Notes: generated by a model from the letters alone, not told the origin. A DNA stretch of 30,595 nt from JBNKLG01 sp050292235 (GCA_050292235.1 JBNKLG010000027.1:1-30595), one strand, 5' to 3'; counted from the first letter of the stretch, positions 14,410 to 23,209 are shown. A program made the numbers and translations.

Positions 14410-17076
14410 TTATTCTGGGATAGATGTTGATGTTTCCTGTTTGAGTCTATCGACTTGGGTTTCCAATTGGGCCAGCAGGCCAGGTAAAATCGTGATGTCT
14501 TCCGCCTTTGCCGCCTGGCTCATTTCGACGACGATCTCTTCCAGGGAAGTGGCGCTTGCAACAGCAATGGATCCTCGAAAACGATGCAAAGCCTCCCAGA
14601 GTGCTGCGCAATCCTTTGAATCCACTCCGTCCTTTATCTCCCCAATTTCGGAATCAATCTGTTGAAGAAATTCCACGAAAATGGCCCGCTGGTACTTGTC
14701 TGGAGTCGCATTCATGATGGGTGAAACGATAGGGCCTGGCAGGGACTCGGGGGCAGAGCGATATTGTTGAATAAAGCCCACCAAGGCATCCATTCGGAAG
14801 GGTTTGACGACCAGGGCATCAATGCCAACCGGACCAATTTCGCCGGCCAGGTTGCTCATGGCATCGGCGGTCAGCGCGATAATTGGGGTACGGGGTTTAC
14901 CGGATTCAGCCTCCTGGGCACGAATGCGGCGGCTGGCTTCCAGACCATCACACCCCGGCATATGCAAATCCATCAAGATCAGTTGAACATCCTGAGACCG
15001 CATCAAGGTGACAGCCTCTTCACCCGAGGAGGCAGTTAACACCTCAGCACCTTGTCCCCGGAGTATTTGGTCACTTAATTTTCGATTGAGCTCGTTGTCA
15101 TCGGTGACCAGAATGCGGACACCGGTTAATTGGCCTTCGTTTTCATGATCGGGCTGTTTTTCAGGCGGTATTTGGGGCTCTTCGATGAGCATCTGCTGTA
15201 CGGCCCGATTTAAGCTTTCCAGGCTGATTGGGGCTGTTATCGCAACGATATTCCGTCCAGTGGCCTGCTCAAAGATCGGGTTGTCGCCCTGAAACAAAAG
15301 CAGCAGAGGTCGATCAGAAAGGGACCGGTTGTCAGACACCACATGCTCCAGTCCAACAAGAAAATCGGGTGATATTTCACCGTCAAATGTTTCGATGGGC
15401 TGGCAATGAATGCCCATATAACCCAGGCGACCAACCAAAGCACGGTAACTGTGTTGCAAAGTCTTAGGGTAGGGCAATAGGGCGGCATTAAGTCCAGCAA
15501 AGGCATTGCGCAGCGTGGTTTCAGCCGTGGGCGCCTCACCCAACTCCAGGCGAAAGTAAAAAACACTGCCTGAGTTGGTGGAGGAGTGAAGCCCAACGTC
15601 TCCTCCCATGGCATGGGCAAGGCGCCTACAAATACTGAGCCCAAGTCCAGTCCCACCAAAGGCCCGGCTGATCCCCTCATCGCCCTGGGCAAAGGCTTCA
15701 AAAATCAGGGGCTGCTTCTCTTCAGGAATGCCAATGCCAGAATCCGTCACCGTAAAACAGTAGCTCATGCTTTCCGGTGATGCCGACTCTTCCTGCATCA
15801 GTCTGACTTGGATATCACCTTCCGAGGTGAATTTAACTGCATTGGACAAGAGGTTAGTCAATATTTGGCCAATGCGCAAAGCATCTCCGATGAGCTGATC
15901 TGGGACATCATCATAGATATGGGCTGTCAACTCGATGGCTTTTTTCCTGCATTGGGGGGCCTGGGCCGTCAGGATGCGCTCTACCAGCTGACGAGGGTCA
16001 AACGGTGCTGTATGGATCTCCAAGGTACCGCTTTCCAGTTTGGCCAGATCCAACACCTCATTAACCAGCTGTAGCAAATATTCACCTGCCGTGCGGACAT
16101 TATTGAGTTGCTCATGTTGATCTGGTGATAGCTGGGATCGACCCAGTAACTCTGTAAATCCGATGATGCTGTTCATGGGCGTACGAATCTCATGGCTCAT
16201 ACTGGCCAGAAAATCGGATTTGGCCTTGCTTGCCAATTGCGCCTGATTACGGGCCAACTGCAGCTTGACGTTGCTTTCCTCCAGGGCCTCCAGTGTCTGA
16301 AAATAGTCTGATTCAATGCTGGCCATACGGGTTTGGTAGCGGTTTTCCCGGGTCTTTAATGCCAAGGTCAATTGCTGAATGCGTTGAGTCAAACCCTCCA
16401 AATCACTAAAGGCATTAATGTTTGACTGAGGGCTCAAATTACCAAGGGTGAGATGCTCCAATCGCTTTTCCATATATTGAAAAGCCCAGCGCAAGCGTTG
16501 AAGCAATACCCAGCTCAACAGGAAACCACTGCCAAAAGCCAGGCTCAGTATCAGTCCGAGCAAGGTCCAATTTGGGAAATCCCGAGCCCAGGCCATATAA
16601 AGGCGGACCCGTCCCAATCGAGGCAATGTTTCGTAGAAGTCGGCAAAGGGCAAGCTGAAACTGGTTGCCCCCTGAGAGAGTATGGAAAGATCATAAATAG
16701 GGGCAGTATAGGGGATGGCGGTTGCACTGTTTTTGCTCGAAATATTGAGCAAAATTCGACCATTGGCGTCTTCCAGTTCTATCCGTGCCACCTCGGACAT
16801 GGCCAGAATGCGGCTGGTTTCTGCGTGAATCAGAGGGTGATTGATGTCTGCATCACCGGAACGTGTAAAACAGACTTGTAGTTTTGCGGCCAATTCTCGC
16901 GCCAGGGTTTCGCCGATGACCTTCTCGTGTTCGACACGCTCCTGGAATGGCAATAAATAGATGTAGACGCCCAGTGCCAGATAGGCCCAGAGTACTGGTA
17001 TCATAGCGATGAGCGCGAGGCGCAATAACAGAGGTCCTCGCTTGCCCTGGTTGAAACTGGGGTTACTTTTACTCAT
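14410..17076 (-). CDS. barA: Hybrid sensor histidine kinase BarA/GacS type
   Basis: The 888-residue product is a tripartite hybrid kinase of the BarA/GacS type, which phosphorylates the UvrY/GacA response regulator to control csr/rsm small RNAs. Membrane spans lie at about 15-43 and 170-193, flanking a periplasmic sensor of about 125 residues. A HAMP-like linker and coiled coil run to about 285. The H-box SHEIRTPMNSIIGF has H295. N (NLLSNAVKFT), G1 (DSGIGIP) and G2 (GGTGLGLSI) boxes complete the kinase. The receiver domain (about 652-770) has acidic pair D659/D660, phosphoacceptor D703 in LMDLHMPG and K758. A C-terminal HPt domain has H831 in HRFRGS. The assignment to BarA/GacS follows from domain order plus its placement beside cysM-rlmD, as in pseudomonads. 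Confidence 0.9.
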   Translation of the reverse strand: MSKSNPSFNQGKRGPLLLRLALIAMIPVLWAYLALGVYIYLLPFQERVEHEKVIGETLARELAAKLQVCFTRSGDADINHPLIHAETSRILAMSEVARIELEDANGRILLNISSKNSATAIPYTAPIYDLSILSQGATSFSLPFADFYETLPRLGRVRLYMAWARDFPNWTLLGLILSLAFGSGFLLSWVLLQRLRWAFQYMEKRLEHLTLGNLSPQSNINAFSDLEGLTQRIQQLTLALKTRENRYQTRMASIESDYFQTLEALEESNVKLQLARNQAQLASKAKSDFLASMSHEIRTPMNSIIGFTELLGRSQLSPDQHEQLNNVRTAGEYLLQLVNEVLDLAKLESGTLEIHTAPFDPRQLVERILTAQAPQCRKKAIELTAHIYDDVPDQLIGDALRIGQILTNLLSNAVKFTSEGDIQVRLMQEESASPESMSYCFTVTDSGIGIPEEKQPLIFEAFAQGDEGISRAFGGTGLGLSICRRLAHAMGGDVGLHSSTNSGSVFYFRLELGEAPTAETTLRNAFAGLNAALLPYPKTLQHSYRALVGRLGYMGIHCQPIETFDGEISPDFLVGLEHVVSDNRSLSDRPLLLLFQGDNPIFEQATGRNIVAITAPISLESLNRAVQQMLIEEPQIPPEKQPDHENEGQLTGVRILVTDDNELNRKLSDQILRGQGAEVLTASSGEEAVTLMRSQDVQLILMDLHMPGCDGLEASRRIRAQEAESGKPRTPIIALTADAMSNLAGEIGPVGIDALVVKPFRMDALVGFIQQYRSAPESLPGPIVSPIMNATPDKYQRAIFVEFLQQIDSEIGEIKDGVDSKDCAALWEALHRFRGSIAVASATSLEEIVVEMSQAAKAEDITILPGLLAQLETQVDRLKQETSTSIPE

Positions 17077-17086
17077 ATGAGGTTAA

Positions 17087-17989
17087 ATGTCCCCAGTGGA
17101 TGCCTTTCCCAGCATCGAAGATTGCATTGGTAACACCCCTCTGGTGCAGATACAGCGCCTGAACGGGGATTCTAACAACAGAATCCTGCTCAAGCTGGAA
17201 GGTAATAATCCCGCTGGCTCAGTCAAGGACCGGGCGGCACTCAGCATGATTCGCCGAGCCGAGGCCCGTGGCGAGATCCAGCCCGGAGATACCCTGATTG
17301 AGGCCACCAGTGGCAATACCGGTATTGCCCTGGCGATGGCAGCGGCCATTCGTGGTTATCGCATGCTGCTGATTATGCCGGAAAACATGAGTTTTGAGCG
17401 CCGCGCTGTGATGAAGGCTTATGGCGCTGAGCTTTTGTTGACACCGGCAGAGGGGAGCATGGAAGCAGCCATCGATACCGCCCGCCAACTGGAAGCCGAA
17501 GGCAAAGGGCGTATTCTTGATCAGTTTAGCAATGAGGATAACCCCCAAGCTCACATTGATGGCACCGGGCCGGAGATCTGGCGCCAGACGCTGGGCCGGA
17601 TTACCCATTTTGTCAGTGCCATGGGCACTACTGGCACCATTATGGGAACCGGGCGCTATCTGAAATCACAGCGTTCTGATATTGAAATTGTAGGGGTTCA
17701 GCCTGCAGAAGGGGCAGTGATTCCAGGAATTCGGCGTTGGCCTGAGGCCTATCTGCCCAAGATCTTTCGGCCCCATGAGGTGGATCGATTGATCGACGTG
17801 AACCAGGGTGAGGCAGAAGAGACCACACGCCTTCTGGCTGCCCGTGAAGGGATCTTCACCGGCATCAGTTCCGGTGGCGCTGTAGCGGCAGCCATCAAAT
17901 TGTCTGCCGAAGTTAAGGATGCCTACATCGTCGCCATCGTCTGTGACCGGGGAGATCGATATCTCTCCACCGGGATTTTCCCGGCCTGA
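17087..17989 (+). CDS. cysM: Cysteine synthase B (CysM)
   Basis: CysM is a PLP enzyme forming cysteine (or S-sulfocysteine from thiosulfate) from O-acetylserine. The 300-residue product (303 in E. coli) begins with the family signature IEDCIGNTPLVQIQRL. It has the PLP lysine K47 in NPAGSVKDRAA, the substrate loop EATSGNTGIALA, and the phosphate-binding SAMGTTGTIMGTGRYLK. It ends CDRGDRYLSTGIFP, the CysM rather than CysK style. The ATG is only 10 bases from the barA ATG on the other strand, so the promoter must lie within barA. The rlmD start follows 2 bases after its stop. Confidence 0.97.
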   Translation: MSPVDAFPSIEDCIGNTPLVQIQRLNGDSNNRILLKLEGNNPAGSVKDRAALSMIRRAEARGEIQPGDTLIEATSGNTGIALAMAAAIRGYRMLLIMPENMSFERRAVMKAYGAELLLTPAEGSMEAAIDTARQLEAEGKGRILDQFSNEDNPQAHIDGTGPEIWRQTLGRITHFVSAMGTTGTIMGTGRYLKSQRSDIEIVGVQPAEGAVIPGIRRWPEAYLPKIFRPHEVDRLIDVNQGEAEETTRLLAAREGIFTGISSGGAVAAAIKLSAEVKDAYIVAIVCDRGDRYLSTGIFPA

Positions 17990-17991
17990 TC

Positions 17992-19329
17992 GTGGGACGT
18001 CGTCGCAAATCCCCATTACCGGCCGATCCCATCGAGGCGGAGATCGAAGGGCTATCCCATGATGGTCGTGGTGTGACCCATATCGAGGGTAAGGCCGTTT
18101 TCATCAGCGGTGCTCTGCCCGGCGAGCAGGTCAGCTTCCGCTATCAGCGCCGCCAACGTCGACATGACGAGGGCAGGGTAGAGGCGGTTCTTCAGGCCTC
18201 ACCAGACCGTGTATCCCCGCGCTGTGAAGCCTTTGGCATCTGTGGTGGCTGTAGTCTGCAACATCAGCGTCCTGCTGCACAGATTCGGGATAAACAGCAA
18301 ATCCTTGCCGATGCCTTTGAGCGCATTGGCAAGGTTACCCCTGATCGGTGGTTGGCGCCTCTGATCCCCGCCAGCCATTGGGGTTATCGGGGCAAGGCAC
18401 GTCTGGGGGTCAAGCATGTCCTGAAAAAGGGAAAGGTGCTGGTGGGCTTTCGCGAACAATCGAGCGCCTTTGTTGCCGAGATGCGTGATTGTCCCATTCT
18501 GGATCCACGGGTAGGTCAGTCATTGGAGGCCCTGGCGCATTTGGTGGCAGGGCTGTCACAGCCCAATCGTCTGCCCCAAATCGAAGTGGCGGTTGGTGAT
18601 CAGGGGGTGGTGTTGGCCTTCCGCATCCTTGAGGCTTTGACCGACACCGATCGTCGGCAGTTGTTGTCTTTTGGCAGAGAGCGAGACTTCATCATCGCCA
18701 TTCAACCCGGCGGTCCGGAGACCCTGTATTCCCTGGATGAGACACAAAGCCTGATGCAATGCTATCGGCTGCCCGATTTTGATCTGAGCCTTGCCTTTCT
18801 GCCCAATGATTTCACCCAGGTGAATCAGGATATCAACCGTCAGATGGTCAAGCAGGCGATCGATCTGCTGACGGTTGGGCCAACGGATGAGGTCCTGGAT
18901 CTCTTCTGCGGCCTGGGTAATTTCACCCTGCCGCTGGCAACCCGGGCCAAACAGGTAACGGGTGTGGAGGGCGATGCCGCTTTGGTCGCCCGGGCCCGAC
19001 AGAATGCCGAACTCAATGCGCTCAACAATGCCCGCTTTTTTACCGCCAATCTCTATGCCGAGTTAGGGGCAGAGCCCTGGCTGAACTCAATCTATCCGAA
19101 GGCCCTGATCGATCCGCCACGCAGTGGGGCACAGGAAGTGTTACCCCTGATCCCCAAGCTGGGTGTAGAGCGACTGGTCTATGTCTCCTGTTACCCCTCC
19201 ACCCTGGCGAGGGATGCGGGCATTCTGGTACAAAAGCACGGCTATCGTTTGCTCCAGGCCGGAGTCATGGACATGTTTCCCCATACCGCTCACGTGGAAT
19301 CGATCAGTCTGTTTGAGAAAAACCTCTAG
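17992..19329 (+). CDS. rlmD: 23S rRNA (uracil-1939-C5)-methyltransferase RlmD
   Basis: RlmD (RumA) methylates U1939 of 23S rRNA using S-adenosylmethionine. The 445-residue product (433 in E. coli) has an N-terminal TRAM domain (about residues 13-68) and the four cysteines of the [4Fe-4S] cluster at C78, C84, C87 and C167. The SAM motif is VLDLFCGLGNFTLPL (301-315). The catalytic nucleophile is C400 in VYVSCYPSTLARD, and the active-site DPPR motif is at 374-377. The start is GTG, 2 bases after the cysM stop. In pseudomonads relA follows this gene; here a CYTH protein does. Confidence 0.96.
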   Translation: MGRRRKSPLPADPIEAEIEGLSHDGRGVTHIEGKAVFISGALPGEQVSFRYQRRQRRHDEGRVEAVLQASPDRVSPRCEAFGICGGCSLQHQRPAAQIRDKQQILADAFERIGKVTPDRWLAPLIPASHWGYRGKARLGVKHVLKKGKVLVGFREQSSAFVAEMRDCPILDPRVGQSLEALAHLVAGLSQPNRLPQIEVAVGDQGVVLAFRILEALTDTDRRQLLSFGRERDFIIAIQPGGPETLYSLDETQSLMQCYRLPDFDLSLAFLPNDFTQVNQDINRQMVKQAIDLLTVGPTDEVLDLFCGLGNFTLPLATRAKQVTGVEGDAALVARARQNAELNALNNARFFTANLYAELGAEPWLNSIYPKALIDPPRSGAQEVLPLIPKLGVERLVYVSCYPSTLARDAGILVQKHGYRLLQAGVMDMFPHTAHVESISLFEKNL

Positions 19330-19343
19330 CCGGGAGTGAACCA

Positions 19344-19820
19344 ATGGGGACCGAAATCGAACGTAAATATCTGCTTGCCAACAACGATTGGCGCCCTTTG
19401 GTCAGCAAAAGTACTCGCATGCGTCAGGGCTATCTGTGCAATGTTGACACCACTTCGCTGCGGGTCAGAATTGCCGGTGACAAAGCCAATCTCAACATCA
19501 AAAGCGGTGGGCTCACCATCAGTCGGCAGGAGTTTGAATACGAGATTCCTCTGGAAGATGCCGAGCAGTTACTGAACACCCTGGCGAGAGGGGTGGTGGA
19601 GAAAACGCGCCATCTGGTTCAGCACGAAGGTCTGCTGTGGGAGATCGACGAATTCAGCGGCGACAATCAAGGCTTGATCGTGGCAGAGGTAGAGTTGGAA
19701 AGCGAGGATCAGGCGGTTCAATGCCCGGGTTGGATTGGTCCTGAGGTATCCGAAGATCCCCGTTATTACAACGTTAAATTGATCGAGAATCCCTATAAGA
19801 ACTGGATCCATGAGGCCTGA
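19344..19820 (+). CDS. CYTH-domain protein (triphosphate tunnel metalloenzyme family)
   Basis: The 158-residue product starts MGTEIERKYLL, the EXEXK signature of CYTH/triphosphate tunnel metalloenzymes. These bind a divalent metal and hydrolyse triphosphate or nucleoside triphosphates. Further charged strand motifs are visible: LRVRIAGDKANLNIKSG, SRQEFEYEIPLEDAEQL and LIVAEVELESE. It is a stand-alone bacterial form without the CHAD domain found in E. coli YgiF. The substrate cannot be told from sequence; inorganic triphosphate hydrolysis is the best guess from related small bacterial members. Its last 11 bases overlap the next gene, implying coupled translation. Confidence 0.88.
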   Translation: MGTEIERKYLLANNDWRPLVSKSTRMRQGYLCNVDTTSLRVRIAGDKANLNIKSGGLTISRQEFEYEIPLEDAEQLLNTLARGVVEKTRHLVQHEGLLWEIDEFSGDNQGLIVAEVELESEDQAVQCPGWIGPEVSEDPRYYNVKLIENPYKNWIHEA

Positions 19821-20316
19821 ATATCCCCAAGGACGTTGGCTGCAGATTTCCATTCCGGCACAGCGCCTCTCTCTGTTTCAGCGAGAGACGCTGGTTGCTG
19901 ACTATCCGATATCCACCGGAAAAAATGGCGCAGGGGAGCAAGAGGGGAGTGGTTGCACCCCGCGGGGGTGGCATCGTATCCGCCTGAAGATTGGCACGGA
20001 TTGCGCCACCAATACCGTCTTTGTGGGGCGCCGACCTACCGGAGAGGTCTATGGGCCCCAGTTGGCAGCAGCCTTTCCACAACGGGATTGGGTACTGAGC
20101 CGCATCCTCTGGCTTACGGGACTGGAATCGGGGCGAAATCGGGGGGGGGACTGCGATACCCTGAGACGATGCATCTATATCCACGGCACCCCGGAAACCG
20201 AACCCATGGGGATACCACTGTCCCATGGGTGCATTCGCATGCAGAGTCCGGACCTGATTGCCCTGTTCGATCAGCTTGAAAATGGCGATACCGTTCTGAT
20301 TACGGATGAAGACTAG
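19810..20316 (+). CDS. YkuD-fold L,D-transpeptidase-like protein without signal peptide
   Basis: L,D-transpeptidases crosslink peptidoglycan stem peptides or attach lipoproteins in the periplasm. The 168-residue product is essentially a bare YkuD domain: LQISIPAQRLSLF and the ISTGKNGAGEQEGSGCTPRG segment at the start, YIHGT with H125, and the catalytic box SHGCIRM with H139 and C141. No signal peptide, membrane segment or LysM domain is present, even though the frame was checked at its natural start. The ATG overlaps the CYTH gene by 11 bases. Its stop shares the tetranucleotide CTAG with the stop of the converging FliL-like gene. nagZ lies nearby, so a role in cell-wall turnover is a reasonable inference. 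Confidence 0.85.
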   Translation: MRPEYPQGRWLQISIPAQRLSLFQRETLVADYPISTGKNGAGEQEGSGCTPRGWHRIRLKIGTDCATNTVFVGRRPTGEVYGPQLAAAFPQRDWVLSRILWLTGLESGRNRGGDCDTLRRCIYIHGTPETEPMGIPLSHGCIRMQSPDLIALFDQLENGDTVLITDED

Positions 20317-20750
20317 CGCACATAGTATTCGGTAAAAAAGAGGTCCTTAAAGGGCTCTTTCTCCAGACCTGCCATCTCCTTGATCTTGGTATTGAGCGCG
20401 GCCAGAGCCGCCTTGCGGAAGGACTCCTTCCCACTTGGCGTTTTCAGAGCACTACCATCCTGGTCGGAGATGACCAGCAGCATTTCGTTTACCATTACCG
20501 GAGAATAGAGTTTTGCCGTCTCCTGCATGGACTCACCGGCCAGCAATAACTGGGCACTGAGCCGAATATGTTTGGCCCCCTGGCTCAGATTGGAAACGAT
20601 AGAGGGTTGCAGTTCAAAATAGACAGGTTTTGCCAGGGGCTCTTGGCCCTCTTTTTCCTCCTCTTCGGCCCAGGCACCAGAACTCAGAGCCAGCAATAGC
20701 AGAACCAGTAAACCCCAATAACCCGAGACGCGGTGTCGGATGCCCATCAT
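20313..20750 (-). CDS. FliL-domain protein outside a flagellar cluster
   Basis: The 145-residue product starts with a hydrophobic segment that could be a signal peptide or anchor (YWGLLVLLLLALSSGAWA), then an acidic patch EEEEKEGQE. A FliL-like domain follows: KPVYFELQPSIVSNL, HIRLSAQLLL, SPVMVNEMLLVISDQ, TPSGKESFRKAALAALN and the ending FKDLFFTEYYVR. FliL binds the flagellar stator, but no flagellar gene is near, and similar orphan FliL-like proteins occur in many gammaproteobacteria. A TTG at 20771 is possible, but ATG at 20750 is preferred because AGGGGA lies 9 bases upstream of it. Confidence 0.8.
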   Translation of the reverse strand: MMGIRHRVSGYWGLLVLLLLALSSGAWAEEEEKEGQEPLAKPVYFELQPSIVSNLSQGAKHIRLSAQLLLAGESMQETAKLYSPVMVNEMLLVISDQDGSALKTPSGKESFRKAALAALNTKIKEMAGLEKEPFKDLFFTEYYVR

Positions 20751-20822
20751 GGATACGTTTCCCCTGACCAATGTTTATGCGATGATCGCGTGAATGTCTC
20801 ATCAGAATAGCAGAATAGCACC

Positions 20823-21878
20823 TTGAGCCACGGTCCAGTCATGTTCGATCTGGAAGGTCTCACCCTCACTTCCGAAGAGAGAGATCTTCTACAACACCCA
20901 GCAGCGGGCGGTATTATCCTTTTCAGCCGGAATTACGCCTCCCCTCAACAACTCCAGGAGTTGACCCAGGAGATTCATGAGGCCCGTAGCCCAAAGCTGC
21001 TGATCGCCGTCGATCAGGAAGGGGGGAGGGTACAGCGATTTCGGGAGGGTTTTACCCGGTTACCCCCAGCGGGCTGGTATGGACAACTGTATGACAAATA
21101 TCAGGAAAAGGCACGTCATGCAGCCCAGGAGTTAGGTTGGCTGATGGCCGTAGAACTACGCGCCTGCGGCCTCGACTTCAGTTTTGCACCAGTGATTGAT
21201 CTCGGTATTCCTCAAAGCCGTGTCATAGCGGATCGTGGTTTTCATGCCAAGCCGGATGTGGTCAGCGACTTGGCCTTCCACTGGATGAAAGGTGTGCGGG
21301 AGGGCGGCATGCCCGCCGTGGGCAAACACTTTCCGGGGCATGGCAGCGTGGTGGAGGACTCTCATCTGGAAATCCCTGTGGATAAACGCCGCTTCGCCGA
21401 TCTGTTGATGGCGGATCTGATCCCTTTCGAACGCCTGATCGGCCATGCTCTGGAAGCCATTATGCCGGCTCATGTCATCTATGAGCAGATGGACAGCAAA
21501 GCGGCGGGTTTTTCATCCTTTTGGTTGCAGGAAATCTTGCGCCAACGCTTTGGATTCGAAGGGGTGATCTTCAGTGATGACCTCAACATGGCCGCAGCCG
21601 ATACCGGTGGGGATTACCGGGAAAGGGCGCAGGCGGCCATTGATGCAGGCTGTGATCTCGTCCTGGTATGCAACAATCGCCCTGCTGCCAGCCAGGTGCT
21701 TTCTGCCCTGCGCGACCATACCAATCCAGCATCCCAAACCCGCATTTTGAGAATGCATGGCCGCAAAACATCGTCTTTTGATCGTTTGCATAACGATTCC
21801 CGCTGGCGCAAGGCTGTGCGCCTGGCTGCCGATGCGTTTATGGAAAATGCCGATCCTGAATTAGAGCTGGTGTCATGA
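20823..21878 (+). CDS. nagZ: Beta-N-acetylhexosaminidase NagZ
   Basis: NagZ is a cytoplasmic glycoside hydrolase family 3 enzyme that removes N-acetylglucosamine from anhydro-muropeptides during peptidoglycan recycling and influences beta-lactamase induction. The 351-residue product (341 in E. coli) has AVDQEGGRVQR, the catalytic loop KHFPGHGSVVEDSH (168-181) containing the acid/base His-Asp pair, and the nucleophile aspartate in IFSDDLNMA. The start is taken as TTG at 20823 because the family N-terminus is G-P-V-M-x-D; the ATG at 20841 would remove the GPV. The hpt ATG overlaps its stop (ATGA). Confidence 0.95.
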   Translation: MSHGPVMFDLEGLTLTSEERDLLQHPAAGGIILFSRNYASPQQLQELTQEIHEARSPKLLIAVDQEGGRVQRFREGFTRLPPAGWYGQLYDKYQEKARHAAQELGWLMAVELRACGLDFSFAPVIDLGIPQSRVIADRGFHAKPDVVSDLAFHWMKGVREGGMPAVGKHFPGHGSVVEDSHLEIPVDKRRFADLLMADLIPFERLIGHALEAIMPAHVIYEQMDSKAAGFSSFWLQEILRQRFGFEGVIFSDDLNMAAADTGGDYRERAQAAIDAGCDLVLVCNNRPAASQVLSALRDHTNPASQTRILRMHGRKTSSFDRLHNDSRWRKAVRLAADAFMENADPELELVS

Positions 21879-22432
21879 GTATCACCCCGGCTGAAGTGAA
21901 CAGAGTCTATGCCCAGGCGGATCCACTGTTTGACCTGGCCCAGGTTGAGACGGCGCTGGATGCCTTGGTGGCGCCCATCACCCATACCCTCGGTGATAAA
22001 AACCCCATCGTACTCTGCGTGATGAATGGCGGTCTGCAAACCGCAGGGCGCCTGCTGACCCGAATGAATTTCCCTCTGCAGCAGGGTTATGTACATGCCA
22101 CTCGATATCGCAATACCACGCAGGGACACGAACTGAAATGGGTGCAGCCGCCCAGCCTACCCATCCAGGATCGGCATGTATTGATCATTGATGATATTCT
22201 GGATGAAGGTTATACGCTGCAGGCCTTATCAGAAGCCTGTAACCAAATGGGTGCCGCCAGCGTGCACTCGGCCATCCTCTGCGAAAAACAGCGGTCAAAG
22301 GATATTGAAATCAGCGCTGACCATGTTGCCCTTCAGGTACCGGATCGCTATGTGTTTGGCTATGGTATGGATTACAAAGGATACCTGCGTAATGCACCGG
22401 GTATTTTTGCTGTGCATGACGATCATGCCTGA
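21875..22432 (+). CDS. hpt: Hypoxanthine phosphoribosyltransferase
   Basis: The enzyme adds phosphoribose from PRPP to hypoxanthine (and possibly guanine) to form IMP or GMP in purine salvage. The 185-residue product has the type I phosphoribosyltransferase PRPP motif VLIIDDILDEGYTL (about 105-118), the early IVLCVMNGGLQTAGRLL loop, and late YVFGYGMDYKGYLRNAPGIFAV, which lines the purine pocket in this family. It is translationally coupled to nagZ and followed by methylthioinosine phosphorylase, whose product is hypoxanthine, supporting hypoxanthine as substrate. The hpt versus gpt label rests on family resemblance and context. Confidence 0.88.
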   Translation: MSITPAEVNRVYAQADPLFDLAQVETALDALVAPITHTLGDKNPIVLCVMNGGLQTAGRLLTRMNFPLQQGYVHATRYRNTTQGHELKWVQPPSLPIQDRHVLIIDDILDEGYTLQALSEACNQMGAASVHSAILCEKQRSKDIEISADHVALQVPDRYVFGYGMDYKGYLRNAPGIFAVHDDHA

Positions 22433-22462
22433 ATTCACTCTGACGCTTAAGGAACACTGCCT

Positions 22463-23194
22463 ATGTTAGCCATCATCGGAGGAACCGGTCTGGATCAAAT
22501 GCCAGGGTTTGAGATCGAAGAACAACAGTTCATCCAAACCCCTTATGGATCACCTTCAGCGCCGTTACTTAGAGGTAAGCTCCATGGCCAAGCGATTCTA
22601 TTTCTGCCCCGCCATGGGAGTGACCACCAAGTCCCGCCCCATGCCATCAACTATCGAGCCAATCTGTGGGCTCTGAAGGAAGCCGGTGTTGCCCAGGTGA
22701 TCGGCATGGCAGCTGTAGGCGGTATCCATCCCGATATGCCCCCAGGCACTGTCGTCATCCCCAATCAGCTTATTGATTATACCTGGGGTAGGGCGCACAC
22801 CTTTTTCGATGGCGAAAACCTGGAGCTTGAGCACATCGAGTTTGCTGAGTCCTATTGCGAGAAGCTGCGCCAGCGATTGATCCTGGCAGCCCAAGTCGCC
22901 AAAATGGAAATTGTACCCACTGGTTGTTATGGTGCCACTCAAGGCCCCCGGCTGGAGACCCGTGCCGAGATCCAGCGCATGCGGCAGGATGGCGCCGATT
23001 TGGTTGGTATGACCGGTATGCCGGAAGCAGCCCTGGCCCGCGAGCTTGGGCTCTGCTACGCTTGCTGTGCCATGGTAGCCAACTGGGCGGCCGGATTGGA
23101 TGCGGAACCCATCACCATGACTGAGATAGAGCGCCAGTTGGGAGTATGTGTGACTTCTGTCATGACATTACTGACGTATCTTGAGATAGGCTGA
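22463..23194 (+). CDS. S-methyl-5'-thioinosine phosphorylase (MTIP)
   Basis: The enzyme splits S-methyl-5'-thioinosine with phosphate into hypoxanthine and methylthioribose 1-phosphate. It is the pseudomonad-type variant of the methylthioadenosine phosphorylase family. The 243-residue product begins LAIIGGTGLDQMPGF, has LPRHGSDHQVPPHAINYRANLWAL, GMAAVGGIH and TQGPRLETRAEIQRM. The substrate-pocket stretch VGMTGMPEAALARELGL is nearly identical to that recalled for the P. aeruginosa enzyme PA3004. Plain MTA phosphorylase is the alternative, but the GMTGMPEA stretch favours MTIP. AAGGA lies upstream of the ATG. Confidence 0.85.
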   Translation: MLAIIGGTGLDQMPGFEIEEQQFIQTPYGSPSAPLLRGKLHGQAILFLPRHGSDHQVPPHAINYRANLWALKEAGVAQVIGMAAVGGIHPDMPPGTVVIPNQLIDYTWGRAHTFFDGENLELEHIEFAESYCEKLRQRLILAAQVAKMEIVPTGCYGATQGPRLETRAEIQRMRQDGADLVGMTGMPEAALARELGLCYACCAMVANWAAGLDAEPITMTEIERQLGVCVTSVMTLLTYLEIG

Positions 23195-23209
23195 TGAACA
23201 CCGAAAGGA

